This document shows positions 6,970 to 14,286 of a stretch of 25,632 bases of DNA, piece by piece. The DNA is from Rhodocyclaceae bacterium (lineage in GTDB: Bacteria; Pseudomonadota; Gammaproteobacteria; Burkholderiales; Rhodocyclaceae): the NCBI GenBank assembly GCA_025361105.1, contig JANYAW010000382.1, forward strand, positions 1 to 25,632. Reading direction: 5' to 3'. Made by a program: the position numbers and the translations under genes. Each line of letters begins with the position of its first letter. Position 1 is the first letter of the stretch. Below the pieces are notes generated by a model. The model was not told where the DNA came from. It made no database searches and worked only from the letters and a program-made list of their open reading frames with translations.

Positions 6970-9327
6970 CTACTTTGAATCGGAACGACGTCGCAAACGC
7001 AGGGCGTTACCAATCACCGATACCGAGCTGAAGCTCATTGCCAGCGCGGCAATCAGCGGCGACAGCAACCAACCAGTTAGCGGATACAGCACTCCGGCAG
7101 CAACCGGGATCCCCATCGCATTGTAGAGAAAGGCAAACATCAAGTTTTGCTTCATGTTGGCAACGGTGTCTTCGGACAGGCTCCGTGCTACCGCGATACC
7201 GCGCAGATCACCTTTGACCAATGTCACTTGGGCGCTGTTCATCGCCACATCGGTGCCCGTTCCCATCGCGATTCCAACATCTGCTTTCGCGAGTGCCGGT
7301 GCGTCGTTGATGCCGTCACCGGCCATCGCCACCACACAACCTTCATTTTGCAAACGCTCAACCAGTGCCAGCTTGTCGGCTGGTTTGACTTCACCATAAA
7401 CTTCATCAATGTTCAGGCGCGTACCGACCGCTCTGGCAGTAGTGAGTCCATCGCCGGTCGCCATGACGATGCGCAGCCCAGCAGTCTTGAGCGCCGTCAG
7501 TGCATCAAGCGTGGTGCTCTTGATCGGGTCTGATACTGCTAGCAGTCCGGCCAATTGCCCATCAACGGCCAGATACATCACACTAGCACCCTCCGCGCGC
7601 AGGGCTTCGGCCTCGGCGACGGGATTGGCGAACGGCACGCCAAGCTCCTGCATCAGTGCTGTATTGCCGAGTGCCACTTGTCGTCCTGCAACTTGCCCCT
7701 GCACGCCGATGCCGGAAGCTGATTCAAAGTTGTCCGGCTTGTCCAGTGTCAACCCACGATCTCGCGCAGCGCGCACGATGGCATCTGCCAACGGATGCTC
7801 GCTACCCTGATCCAAGCTCGCGGCCAATCGCAACACTTCGGCTTCGGTTATCCCGGCAGTTGCTATGGCACGGTTAAAGCTTGGGCGGCCTTCGGTCAAT
7901 GTGCCTGTCTTGTCGACGATCAGCGTATCGACCTTGCGCAGATTCTCGATTGCCGCCGCGTCGCGAAACAGCACGCCTTGAGTTGCGCCACGCCCGGTGG
8001 CAACCATGATAGACATCGGTGTGGCCAAGCCCAGCGCACAGGGGCAGGCAATAATCAACACCGCAACCGCGTTGATCAAGCCATAAACCCAGCTCGGTGC
8101 TGGCCCAAAGAAGCCCCAACCGAAAAAGGTCAGCAGAGCAATGGCGACAACGCTGACCACGAAGTAACCCGCCACCACGTCGGCCATGCGTTGCATCGGC
8201 GCGCGCGAGCGCTGCGCCTGCGCCACCATTTGCACGATCTGCGCCAGCACGGTAGCTGAGCCGACTTTCTCAGAGCGCATCACCAACGCGCCACTGGTGT
8301 TGAGTGTGGCCCCGATCAGTTGGTCGCTCACGCGCTTGCTGACCGGCATTGGTTCTCCCGTCAGCATCGATTCATCCACGGCGCTGCTACCTTCGACCAC
8401 GACACCGTCCACAGGCACTTTTTCACCTGGCCGAACGCGTAGCAAATCGCCGACATGAACATTGCTCAACGGTACGTCCTCATCAACGCCATCGGCGCGG
8501 ATTCGACGGGCAGTTTTGGGTGCGAGGCCAAGCAGCGATTTAATCGCTGCCGAGGTTTGCGACCGCGCTTTTAATTCCAAAACTTGTCCCAGCAAGGTCA
8601 GCGAGATAATCACCGCGGCCGCCTCAAAATAGACAGCAACGCGACCCATCGACATGAATGAATCCGGAAACGCCTGTGGCGCGACAGTTGCCACTACGCT
8701 ATAGATGAAAGCGGCACCGGTGCCGAGTCCGATCAGCGTCCACATGTTCGGACTACGATTGACTACCGACTGCCAGCCGCGCGTGAAGAAAGGCCAACCG
8801 GCCCAAAGCACGATTGGTGAAGCCATGACCAGTTCGAGCCAACTCTGGACCGCCATGTCGATCCATTGCAAACGATGGCCGAACATCGCCAATAAAAAGA
8901 CAATCCCGGTGAACGGCAACGTCCGCCAGAAGCGCCGCTGAAAATCCTGCAGTTCGGGGTTGTCATCGTCGTCGACGATCGGTAATTCCGGCTCCAATGT
9001 CATGCCACATTTCGGGCAGTTGCCGGGATGATCCTGCCGAATTTCCGGGTGCATCGGACAGGTGTAAATGTTGCCTGAGGGCGCGGCTTGCGGTTGCGGT
9101 CGTTCCGTTTGTTCGGTCATGAACAGACTGGGATTGGCGCCGAATTTCGTCTGACATTTCGCGCTACAGAAATAATAGAGTCGTCCCGCATGTTCAATCT
9201 TGTGCACGGACTGCCTCGTGACATTCATACCGCACACCGGATCTTTCATTGTCGGCGATTCGTGGTTCGCGTGTTCGTGCGAATTTTCCGGATTTTCCAA
9301 ATGTGTCGTGTGCGTTTGATCATCCAT
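6970..9327 (-). CDS. copA: Cu(I)-exporting P1B-type ATPase with YHS and metal-binding N-terminus
   Basis: A 785-residue P1B-1 ATPase pumping Cu(I) (possibly Ag(I)) from cytoplasm to periplasm. Instead of HMA domains the N-terminus has a His-rich leader, a YHS domain (DPVCGM at about 29-34, FCSAKC at about 53-58) and a heavy-metal-binding motif (YTCPMHPE...CPKCGM, about 88-109). Core motifs are intact: CPCALGLATPM in the ion channel, phosphorylation loop DKTGT near residue 470, HP in SEHPLADAI, GDGINDAPAL, and Cu(I)-type residues YN and MSFSSVSV in the last two membrane helices. The start at 9327 lies 14 bp after the upstream stop and has no clear ribosome site. An internal ATG at 9249 (MKDPVCGM) is an alternative. 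Confidence 0.94.
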   Translation of the reverse strand: MDDQTHTTHLENPENSHEHANHESPTMKDPVCGMNVTRQSVHKIEHAGRLYYFCSAKCQTKFGANPSLFMTEQTERPQPQAAPSGNIYTCPMHPEIRQDHPGNCPKCGMTLEPELPIVDDDDNPELQDFQRRFWRTLPFTGIVFLLAMFGHRLQWIDMAVQSWLELVMASPIVLWAGWPFFTRGWQSVVNRSPNMWTLIGLGTGAAFIYSVVATVAPQAFPDSFMSMGRVAVYFEAAAVIISLTLLGQVLELKARSQTSAAIKSLLGLAPKTARRIRADGVDEDVPLSNVHVGDLLRVRPGEKVPVDGVVVEGSSAVDESMLTGEPMPVSKRVSDQLIGATLNTSGALVMRSEKVGSATVLAQIVQMVAQAQRSRAPMQRMADVVAGYFVVSVVAIALLTFFGWGFFGPAPSWVYGLINAVAVLIIACPCALGLATPMSIMVATGRGATQGVLFRDAAAIENLRKVDTLIVDKTGTLTEGRPSFNRAIATAGITEAEVLRLAASLDQGSEHPLADAIVRAARDRGLTLDKPDNFESASGIGVQGQVAGRQVALGNTALMQELGVPFANPVAEAEALRAEGASVMYLAVDGQLAGLLAVSDPIKSTTLDALTALKTAGLRIVMATGDGLTTARAVGTRLNIDEVYGEVKPADKLALVERLQNEGCVVAMAGDGINDAPALAKADVGIAMGTGTDVAMNSAQVTLVKGDLRGIAVARSLSEDTVANMKQNLMFAFLYNAMGIPVAAGVLYPLTGWLLSPLIAALAMSFSSVSVIGNALRLRRRSDSK

Positions 9328-9341
9328 GAATTGTCTGTGAG

Positions 9342-10010
9342 CTATGAGTTGTTGCCGATTTTGGTGACTGGCGCTGTCTTGCCAAGCGCCGGGAAGAACC
9401 TCGGTGTACGCTGAATGTAACGATGATAACCGTTACCGAATTGGGCGCGCATTTCCGATTCTTCCGTCACTGCCAGGCGCCTGTACATGACTAGCAGCAG
9501 TGGAAACATCACCAACGTGAGGAGCGTTGGCCACTGCAACAGGAACCCAAACAGTATCAGTACAAACGCCACATATTGCGGATGCCGAATCCTTGTGTAA
9601 GGCCCGGCCGTCGCCAGTCGACCACTGCGCTGTGCGTGATACAAAACATTCCACGCACTCGAGAGCAGGTAGAAGCCGTAACCCAGAAAAACATAGCTGG
9701 CGACATGTAGAACACTGAAATGCGGATCACCCTTCTCGCCCAACAGGGTCGACCAGAGGTGGCCGGAATTGTGTGACAGGATATCGAGATTCGGATAGCG
9801 GGTTTGTAGCCATCCAGAGAGCAGGTAGATGGTCAATGGAAATCCATACATTTCGGCAAACAAGGCCACGATAAACGCCGAGAACGCGCTGAAGGTTCGC
9901 CAGTCACGCGGGGTGGCAGGCTTAAAGAAACTGAACGCGAACATGATAAAAATTGCCGAATTGAAAATGACCAATAGCCATAACCCATAGGCGGGTGCAT
10001 TTGGGGTCAT
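9342..10010 (-). CDS. Isoprenylcysteine carboxyl methyltransferase-like membrane protein
   Basis: A 222-residue polytopic membrane protein with about five hydrophobic segments. The C-terminal part has the ICMT/PEMT-like signature: GPYTRIRHPQYVAFVLILFGF, a further hydrophobic stretch, then EESEMRAQFGNGYHRYIQRTPRFFP, the pattern that binds S-adenosylmethionine in this superfamily. Bacterial members often sit beside copper ATPase genes. Bacteria have no prenylated CAAX proteins, so the substrate is unknown. The ATG overlaps the stop of the DUF2933 gene (ATGA) and has GGAGA upstream, and the stop lies 14 bp before copA. It is clearly part of this operon. Confidence 0.85.
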   Translation of the reverse strand: MTPNAPAYGLWLLVIFNSAIFIMFAFSFFKPATPRDWRTFSAFSAFIVALFAEMYGFPLTIYLLSGWLQTRYPNLDILSHNSGHLWSTLLGEKGDPHFSVLHVASYVFLGYGFYLLSSAWNVLYHAQRSGRLATAGPYTRIRHPQYVAFVLILFGFLLQWPTLLTLVMFPLLLVMYRRLAVTEESEMRAQFGNGYHRYIQRTPRFFPALGKTAPVTKIGNNS

Positions 10011-10288
10011 GATCGGTCTCCGCTGTTTGTTTGATTCAGATTTTCAGAGGCAGTGCTTTTCCCGTGACCCTCGTGGTGCGGGTCGTGACCATCATGGCCG
10101 TGGTGCATGAACAAATGCATCAGCGGGCATGCCGCCAGCAATAGAAATGGCAAAGCGCCGACGACATGCGCCAAGTGCTCTGTGAGCAGAAAATATGCCG
10201 CAACTGCTCCGATTACCAACCAGCCGATTGAGTAACGGGAACCCCAGAAGGGTGGCGGGATATCCTTGTCGATATGCGATTCATGCAT
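10007..10288 (-). CDS. DUF2933 small membrane protein with His-rich tail
   Basis: A 93-residue protein with one or two membrane helices (SIGWLVIGAVAAYFLL and VGALPFLLLAACPLMHLF) followed by a His-rich stretch HHGHDGHDPHHEGHG. The CPLMHLFMHHGH arrangement is typical of DUF2933 proteins, which accompany copper ATPases in many bacteria. The Cys-Pro-Leu-Met-His face plus His tail suggests metal contact, but no function is established that I know of. GGAGACAAG precedes the ATG, and the 3' end overlaps the next gene by 4 bp. Confidence 0.82.
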   Translation of the reverse strand: MHESHIDKDIPPPFWGSRYSIGWLVIGAVAAYFLLTEHLAHVVGALPFLLLAACPLMHLFMHHGHDGHDPHHEGHGKSTASENLNQTNSGDRS

Positions 10289-10315
10289 CTTCTTGTCTCC
10301 AGCTGCCTAGGACGG

Positions 10316-10582
10316 TTACCGCCCAAGGCGATTAAACAACCAGGAAAAAAATACGCCTGCACCGAGTGCCCAGATACTTAGCACGACGAGCGCGACCAGA
10401 AATCCGGACGCAGAAAACTGAGGCGAATTTGCCATCGTACTAAAGTCCATTCCGTGAAACAGACTGTTCATAAAGCTGAGGAAAGCAGTTGGTGCCAGAA
10501 CCCATAGCAGAGTGCAAAAGGTATAAAAAGCCGCCGTGGTGCCAGCGAGTGCGATTCCAGCTCGCAGAGGTTTTTTATCCAT
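10316..10582 (-). CDS. DUF5676-like small membrane protein, first gene of the copper operon
   Basis: An 88-residue protein with two hydrophobic segments (about 10-32 and 60-83) around the loop FMNSLFHGMDFSTMANSP. The LFHGMDF motif and layout match what I recall of the DUF5676 family found next to DUF2933 genes; that assignment is from memory. An AAGGAG ribosome site sits in a leader nearly identical to that of copK. A predicted regulator box lies 92 bp upstream at 10675-10691, so this is probably the promoter-proximal gene of the run down to cusA. Confidence 0.75.
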   Translation of the reverse strand: MDKKPLRAGIALAGTTAAFYTFCTLLWVLAPTAFLSFMNSLFHGMDFSTMANSPQFSASGFLVALVVLSIWALGAGVFFSWLFNRLGR

Positions 10583-10674
10583 TTTCGTTCTCCTTCATAT
10601 CACGTCAATCGAGAGACGCTTGAATCAACACTACGAACTCTATGCTCGGGACGCTGACCCGAACATGACGCGGA

Positions 10675-10691
10675 GATTACATTTACGTAAG
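10675..10691 (-). promoter_or_regulatory. Predicted response-regulator box 1 (DUF5676 to cusA operon)
   Basis: Read toward the gene the site is CTTACGTAAATGTAATC. It lies 92 bp before the 10582 start codon and is followed by GCGTCATGTTCGGGTCAGC. It shares the CTKWCNNRAWTGTAATY pattern with four other sites here. Binding by the regulator encoded at 14449-15132 is inferred. Confidence 0.6.
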
Positions 10692-10752
10692 TATCCACGC
10701 GGAGCCGGAATTGCGGGACTGCCATTTCCGACATTTCTGTCACGCGGTCTCG

Positions 10753-10769
10753 CTGACAAATTTGTAATC
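10753..10769 (+). promoter_or_regulatory. Predicted response-regulator box 2 (small secreted protein gene)
   Basis: The site CTGACAAATTTGTAATC lies 98 bp upstream of the ATG at 10868 and is followed by GGGTCATGTTGCTGACATG, resembling the sequence after box 1. It is divergent from box 1 within the 285-bp intergenic region 10583-10867, which otherwise holds no gene. Confidence 0.55.
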
Positions 10770-10867
10770 CTCGGGTCATGTTGCTGACATGCCGTCACAT
10801 TCAGACTCCATTTCGTCCGTCGTCTGGGGACAAAAATCTGCACACTAAACATTTAGGAGAAATCGTT

Positions 10868-11134
10868 ATGAAGCTTAAACTCATACTTTCTACCGGCATC
10901 TTGGCCGCAATCGTTGTGCTGTCTACCGGAGCGCACGCAGCCGATAGTGCAGCTGGCACTTCTGCCGTCGAAGTTTCAGTACCACCGGCGAAGGTGATAA
11001 AGCCCCATTCGCATGCCGAAGAAAAGACGGGGTTACCGACTCAAATTCACGAGCCAAAAGAAGGGTCAACGACCGCCGTGCCAAGCGCCGCCGACAAGAA
11101 GAAGCTTCACCTGCATCCACGTGATGGCAAGTGA
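10868..11134 (+). CDS. Small secreted protein of unknown function in the copper island
   Basis: An 88-residue protein. It starts at the ATG at 10868, preceded by AGGAGA; the frame continues upstream to 10778, but that part lacks a ribosome site and sits over the promoter. It has a clear Sec signal peptide (MKLKLILSTGILAAIVVLSTGAHAA), then a hydrophilic, probably disordered mature part rich in Lys, Pro and Ser with scattered His (PHSHAEEK, LHLHPRDGK). I do not recognise a family. Export, His content and its own copy of the regulator box point to a periplasmic role in copper handling, which is inference. Confidence 0.7.
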   Translation: MKLKLILSTGILAAIVVLSTGAHAADSAAGTSAVEVSVPPAKVIKPHSHAEEKTGLPTQIHEPKEGSTTAVPSAADKKKLHLHPRDGK

Positions 11135-11155
11135 GTTGTAACAAAGCAACCACTT
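11129..11155 (+). terminator. Possible terminator after the small secreted protein gene
   Basis: AAGTGAGTTG (11129-11138) pairs with CAACCACTT (11147-11155) with one bulged A and an 8-base loop, followed by TTTG. The stop codon is inside the stem. The T-run is short, so this is tentative. Confidence 0.4.
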
Positions 11156-11328
11156 TTGTCGGTCACACCCAATTCTTTAACTAGTGTAAGTGCCGTGACC
11201 GCATTACTTCGCAACAAATGAAATCGGCGTATACCAACCGTTCAGCGCTCTTGTCCGACCTCGGAGGGGTGCGCTCCCGGTCTACAACAGCGAACAACGG
11301 TACATCGTCAATCAGGCACAAGGTGATC

Positions 11329-11345
11329 CTGTCGAATTTGTAATC
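11329..11345 (+). promoter_or_regulatory. Predicted response-regulator box 3 (lipoprotein gene)
   Basis: The site CTGTCGAATTTGTAATC lies 70 bp before the ATG at 11416 and is followed by TACATT and GTCAGC. The rest of the gap 11135-11415 (281 bp) shows no coding signal. Confidence 0.52.
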
Positions 11346-11415
11346 GGCAGGCTACATTGCAGTCAGCATCGGCGCCACAAAATCAAACAATCATCACCTG
11401 TTTACGGGGTCCATC

Positions 11416-11763
11416 ATGCGCATCATCTTGACTTCCATTGTTGCTGGAGTTGCTCTTTTGAACCTGACGGCATGTACAACAGCAGCACCAGTCAGGGAAA
11501 TGTCTGAGGTCGTCGTCACGGCCTCGACCGTGACCGAGCATACCCAGATTGCCGACTACTATGCACAGAAAGCCGCAAGCTACGAAGCCGAGGCGAGCGT
11601 GCATAAAAGGATGGCGATTTCATATGCTGGCTCGTCGAAAGGGCAAGGTAACTTGATGGCCGCTCACTGCAATTCACTGCAGCAAAAGTTTGTTGATTCC
11701 GCAAAAGAAGCGCGAAATCTTGAAAAAGCGCATCGCGAATTGGCGCGCGCTTCAGGAGGGTAA
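11416..11763 (+). CDS. Small lipoprotein of unknown function in the copper island
   Basis: A 115-residue protein with a lipoprotein signal peptide; the lipobox LTAC places the lipidated Cys at residue 20. The mature part is mostly helical and charged (HTQIADYYAQKAASYEAEA, KFVDSAKEARNLEKAHREL), consistent with a short coiled coil, and contains one further Cys (AHCNSLQQ). Small helical lipoproteins of this type recur in metal-resistance clusters, but I know no function. It has its own predicted regulator box 70 bp upstream and converges on copK, with a terminator-like hairpin between. Confidence 0.75.
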   Translation: MRIILTSIVAGVALLNLTACTTAAPVREMSEVVVTASTVTEHTQIADYYAQKAASYEAEASVHKRMAISYAGSSKGQGNLMAAHCNSLQQKFVDSAKEARNLEKAHRELARASGG

Positions 11764-11766
11764 CGG

Positions 11767-11901
11767 GTGAACTTGAAGCGTAGTCCTGATAAGGACTGGA
11801 TTACGTTCTCGCAGGCGGACCAAATTTTTATGTTGCACAGAGTTGGCAGCGCTTGGTTAAGAGTGCGGGCACTGGAAGCAGCGATCGATCACCTAGGCTA
11901 A
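11767..11901 (+). CDS. Possible 44-residue peptide, GTG start (doubtful)
   Basis: A GTG three bases after the lipoprotein stop opens a 45-codon frame (start NLKRSPDKDW, end RALEAAIDHLG) ending just before the hairpin at 11912. The tight spacing is compatible with a co-transcribed gene, but there is no strong ribosome site, no recognised family, and it is short enough to occur by chance. It could be a decayed remnant. Confidence 0.25.
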   Translation: MNLKRSPDKDWITFSQADQIFMLHRVGSAWLRVRALEAAIDHLG

Positions 11902-11911
11902 TTGCAAAGTA

Positions 11912-11941
11912 GGGCCGCAACCCACAAGTGAGTCGCGGCCT
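11912..11941. terminator. Bidirectional terminator between lipoprotein gene and copK
   Basis: GGCCGC (11913-11918) pairs with GCGGCC (11935-11940), extended by A-A-C/G-T-C with one mismatch. TAATTTGTTGCTTT follows on the plus strand. It lies between convergent genes and could serve both. Confidence 0.6.
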
Positions 11942-11966
11942 AATTTGTTGCTTTGGCAACCGCCGC

Positions 11967-12263
11967 CTAGTGACCGCCCTTATGCCCTTCCTTGAGCAAT
12001 CCACTCATGCGTGCGACTTCGTCACTATTCATAATGAACTTCTTGCCGTCCTTGGTTTCCATCGATGTACCCACTGACATGCGGACAGCACGGCCATTTT
12101 TGTCCTCCATAGCCATCTTGCCGTCCTTGAACACATAGAGTGTTACACCATCCTTGAGTTCAATGACATCTTTGGCAGCGGCACGAGCGGCATCACTGGC
12201 GATTGCGGAAGCCGTAACCATCGTCATGGCGACTGCTACCAAAAGCGTTTTAAGCATTTTCAT
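11967..12263 (-). CDS. copK: Periplasmic Cu(I)-binding protein CopK
   Basis: A 98-residue protein with a signal peptide (MKMLKTLLVAVAMTMVTASAIA) and a mature domain matching CopK of Cupriavidus metallidurans: LKDGVTLYVFKDGKMAMEDKNGR, then SMETKDGKKFIM, ending in a His-containing tail GHKGGH. The methionine-rich stretch (KMAM, RMSV, SMET, FIM) corresponds to the Met ligands that bind Cu(I) in CopK, which then raises affinity for Cu(II). It starts at 12263 with an AAGGAG ribosome site in a leader nearly identical to that of the DUF5676-like gene. A predicted regulator box lies 81 bp upstream. It would buffer periplasmic copper. Confidence 0.9.
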   Translation of the reverse strand: MKMLKTLLVAVAMTMVTASAIASDAARAAAKDVIELKDGVTLYVFKDGKMAMEDKNGRAVRMSVGTSMETKDGKKFIMNSDEVARMSGLLKEGHKGGH

Positions 12264-12344
12264 TTTCGTTCTCCTTCATTTCACGTTGATCGAACCTACG
12301 TGGAGAACTTTAGTGTCGCGGCGCTTACGCAGTGATGACGCGGG

Positions 12345-12361
12345 GATTACATTCGCGTCAG
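12345..12361 (-). promoter_or_regulatory. Predicted response-regulator box 4 (copK)
   Basis: Read toward copK the site is CTGACGCGAATGTAATC, 81 bp before its start codon, followed by GCGTCATCACTGCG. It overlaps the last codons of the upstream membrane-protein gene, so copK probably has its own promoter inside the end of that gene. Confidence 0.58.
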
Positions 12362-12828
12362 CTTTCGTGCGCTGTGGCGAATGACGTTCGTTGAGTGGCC
12401 CAACGCCATGCAACTAGTGGAACGACAACCCATTGCAGCAGAGGCGCTAGTCCGACCTCAAGCCACGGCACGATTGGCATTGCCGCAGCGTAAGCCCAGT
12501 TTTCCAGAGCCAGATTGATCCTTTCACTCAGGGCGGTGTAGGCCAGAGCGAGGCCGATCATAAGCACCACAATTCGTCTCGTCGGCCAATCTTTCCGACA
12601 CGGGGCGCGGCTCAGGACCAAAGCGCTGATGAGAGCGCCTGCACCGATTACTACATCACCTAAGCTGCAGTGAGCAACGGCGAAGGCGATCTGATCAAGA
12701 TGCGGGCTTTCCCAAAGCGTGTAGAGCGGAAGTTGTGCGATCTCCCAGACCAAGCTGGTCACGGCCAAGCGCGGTAGATAGCGGAACAGAATGTACCGCC
12801 ATGATTCTGCATCCTCAGCCCAGATCAT
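12358..12828 (-). CDS. Conserved multi-pass membrane protein of the copper island
   Basis: A 156-residue protein with about four hydrophobic segments. Features include RYLPRLAVTSLVWEIAQLPLYTLW at the N-terminus, CSLGDVVIGAGALISAL, a central helix, and PWLEVGLAPLLQWVVVPLVAW near the end. I recall similar uncharacterised membrane proteins beside copper genes, with the same LQLPLYTLW-like and SPLLQW-like stretches. No function is known to me. The start at 12828 lacks a good ribosome site. An ATG overlapping the stop of the broken methyltransferase gene lies slightly upstream but in another frame. Confidence 0.72.
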   Translation of the reverse strand: MIWAEDAESWRYILFRYLPRLAVTSLVWEIAQLPLYTLWESPHLDQIAFAVAHCSLGDVVIGAGALISALVLSRAPCRKDWPTRRIVVLMIGLALAYTALSERINLALENWAYAAAMPIVPWLEVGLAPLLQWVVVPLVAWRWATQRTSFATAHES

Positions 12829-12840
12829 TGGGCTGACCGA

Positions 12841-13382
12841 TCATGCAGCGTCTTTGGTCGCACGATAAAGACTTAGCGTGCCAAAAATTGTGCTCAAGCT
12901 TTGCTGCTCAGCCACGTCGTTGAATCCGGCGTGCTTGAAAACTTCGATCAGCCAACCGCTCACGTTGTCTTGGGTATTCTCGAAACCATCAAGTAGCTGG
13001 ATCATAAAAACAAGCCGCGCATCAACAGGTTGGTCCGACGTCCCCAGTCAGCAACATGAAATTCGCCACCTGGTTTAAGCACACGAAACACTTCGTTTGC
13101 AGTTCGCTGCTTGTCTGTCAGGGAAAGGTGATGGAAGAACAGACTTGAGAGCACGCGGTTGAAGCTGGCGCTCGCGTAAGGTAGCGAGAAAGAAAATCCT
13201 TGGTCCAGCGTCAGGGTTATATCGACATTTCGCGCCTTGGCAGCCGCAATCCGAGCCTGCGCTACGAGGGCGCGCTTAAACGTGCGCTCGCGTGCGGTGC
13301 TGCCAACCACAGCATCGTAATATTGCGTGAGTCTGCGAAAGCGCAATGCCGACACATAGCCGGGGGGCAATGGATGATCCAT
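12841..13382 (-). pseudogene. SAM-dependent methyltransferase gene, broken by an internal deletion and a frameshift
   Basis: The frame starts MDHPLPPGYVSALRFRRLTQYYDAVVG at 13382, one base after the stop of the cupredoxin-CusF gene. It matches class I methyltransferases of the UbiE/Methyltransf_11 type (RVLSSLFFHHL, EVFRVLKPGGEFHVADWG). Two lesions are visible. After ALVAQARIA the glycine-rich SAM-binding motif I that should follow is absent and the sequence jumps to KARNVDITL, suggesting about 50 residues are lost. At the T-run near 13006 the frame breaks to TGA (LMRGLFL stop); with one base restored it continues IQLLDGFENTQDNVSGW to a family-like ending LSTIFGTLSLYRATKDAA, stop at 12841. 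The first lesion alone should abolish SAM binding. Confidence 0.8.
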
Positions 13383-13383
13383 G

Positions 13384-14166
13384 TCAATTGCTCGGCACAA
13401 TAACATTGATAGCAGTGACGATAATCGCGCCGCCGGACTTCTCGGCCGAGAACTTAATCTTGTCACCGGCTTTTACGCTATCGAGTATGGCGACGTCTTT
13501 GACCTGGAAAACCATAGTCATCCCCGGCATGTCGAGGTTTTTGATTTCGCCGTGTTTGATGGTGATTTTCTTGTTGTCCTTGTCAACTTTCCGGATCTCG
13601 CCTTCGGTCATCGCATTGGATGCCGAAGCTAGCTGTGGCGCCGTGGGCTTTTCCTGAGGGGCGTCCGCTGCGAATGTCGCAGTTGCCATAACTTTGCCAC
13701 CGACGACCACAGCACCCTTCATACCGGCATCGTAGTGACCCGGTTGCAAACAAGCGAAACCTACCTTACCGGCCTTGGTAAAACGCCAAATGATTTCGCC
13801 TGTTTTCCCTGGCGATACCGTAACCATATTGGCATCGGCATGTTCCATTTCCGGGCTCTTCTTCATTACTTCGTAATGTTCTTGCAAATCCTTTTCCGTG
13901 CCGAGAACCATTTCGTGCTTGAGCTTGCCTGCGTTTCTTACGATGAATTTGATTGTTTCGCCCTTCTTGGCGGTGATGTTCGATGGTGTAAAGCGCATCG
14001 CATCTGTCATTTCGATGTTAATAGTTCGCGTTACCGTTGCTGCTTTGCCGGGCATGCCGATAGCTATTTCGTCGCCGTGGTGGCCACCTGAGTGTTCGCC
14101 GCTAGCGGTAGCAGTTGAAGCAATTACTAGCGTATTGAGCAGGACAATGAGGCCTGTGATTTTCAT
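13384..14166 (-). CDS. Cupredoxin-CusF fusion, periplasmic copper protein
   Basis: A 260-residue secreted protein with two copper domains. The signal peptide is MKITGLIVLLNTLVIASTATA. Residues about 45-165 form a cupredoxin whose type 1 copper ligands are visible: His in KLKHEMVLG, then Cys, His and Met in FACLQPGHYDAGM. Residues about 185-260 form a CusF-like domain: GEIRKVDKDNKKITIKHGEI, then LDMPGMTMVF. The CusF ligands His, Met and Met are present, but the Trp that caps Cu(I) in E. coli CusF is replaced by Met. It probably oxidises, binds or passes copper to CusB. It starts at 14166 with AAGGA upstream; a longer frame to 14244 lacks a signal peptide at its front. Predicted box 5 lies 120 bp upstream. 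Confidence 0.88.
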   Translation of the reverse strand: MKITGLIVLLNTLVIASTATASGEHSGGHHGDEIAIGMPGKAATVTRTINIEMTDAMRFTPSNITAKKGETIKFIVRNAGKLKHEMVLGTEKDLQEHYEVMKKSPEMEHADANMVTVSPGKTGEIIWRFTKAGKVGFACLQPGHYDAGMKGAVVVGGKVMATATFAADAPQEKPTAPQLASASNAMTEGEIRKVDKDNKKITIKHGEIKNLDMPGMTMVFQVKDVAILDSVKAGDKIKFSAEKSGGAIIVTAINVIVPSN

Positions 14167-14286
14167 AATAATTCCTTGTTGTTTGGATGATCTGACGGTG
14201 TACAAAAAGGCCTGAGCAATGATTGCGGCGAATCCGAAGTTCATCTGAATTGTGATCAGCCTTTCCTAACCGGACGCTGACCCCAA

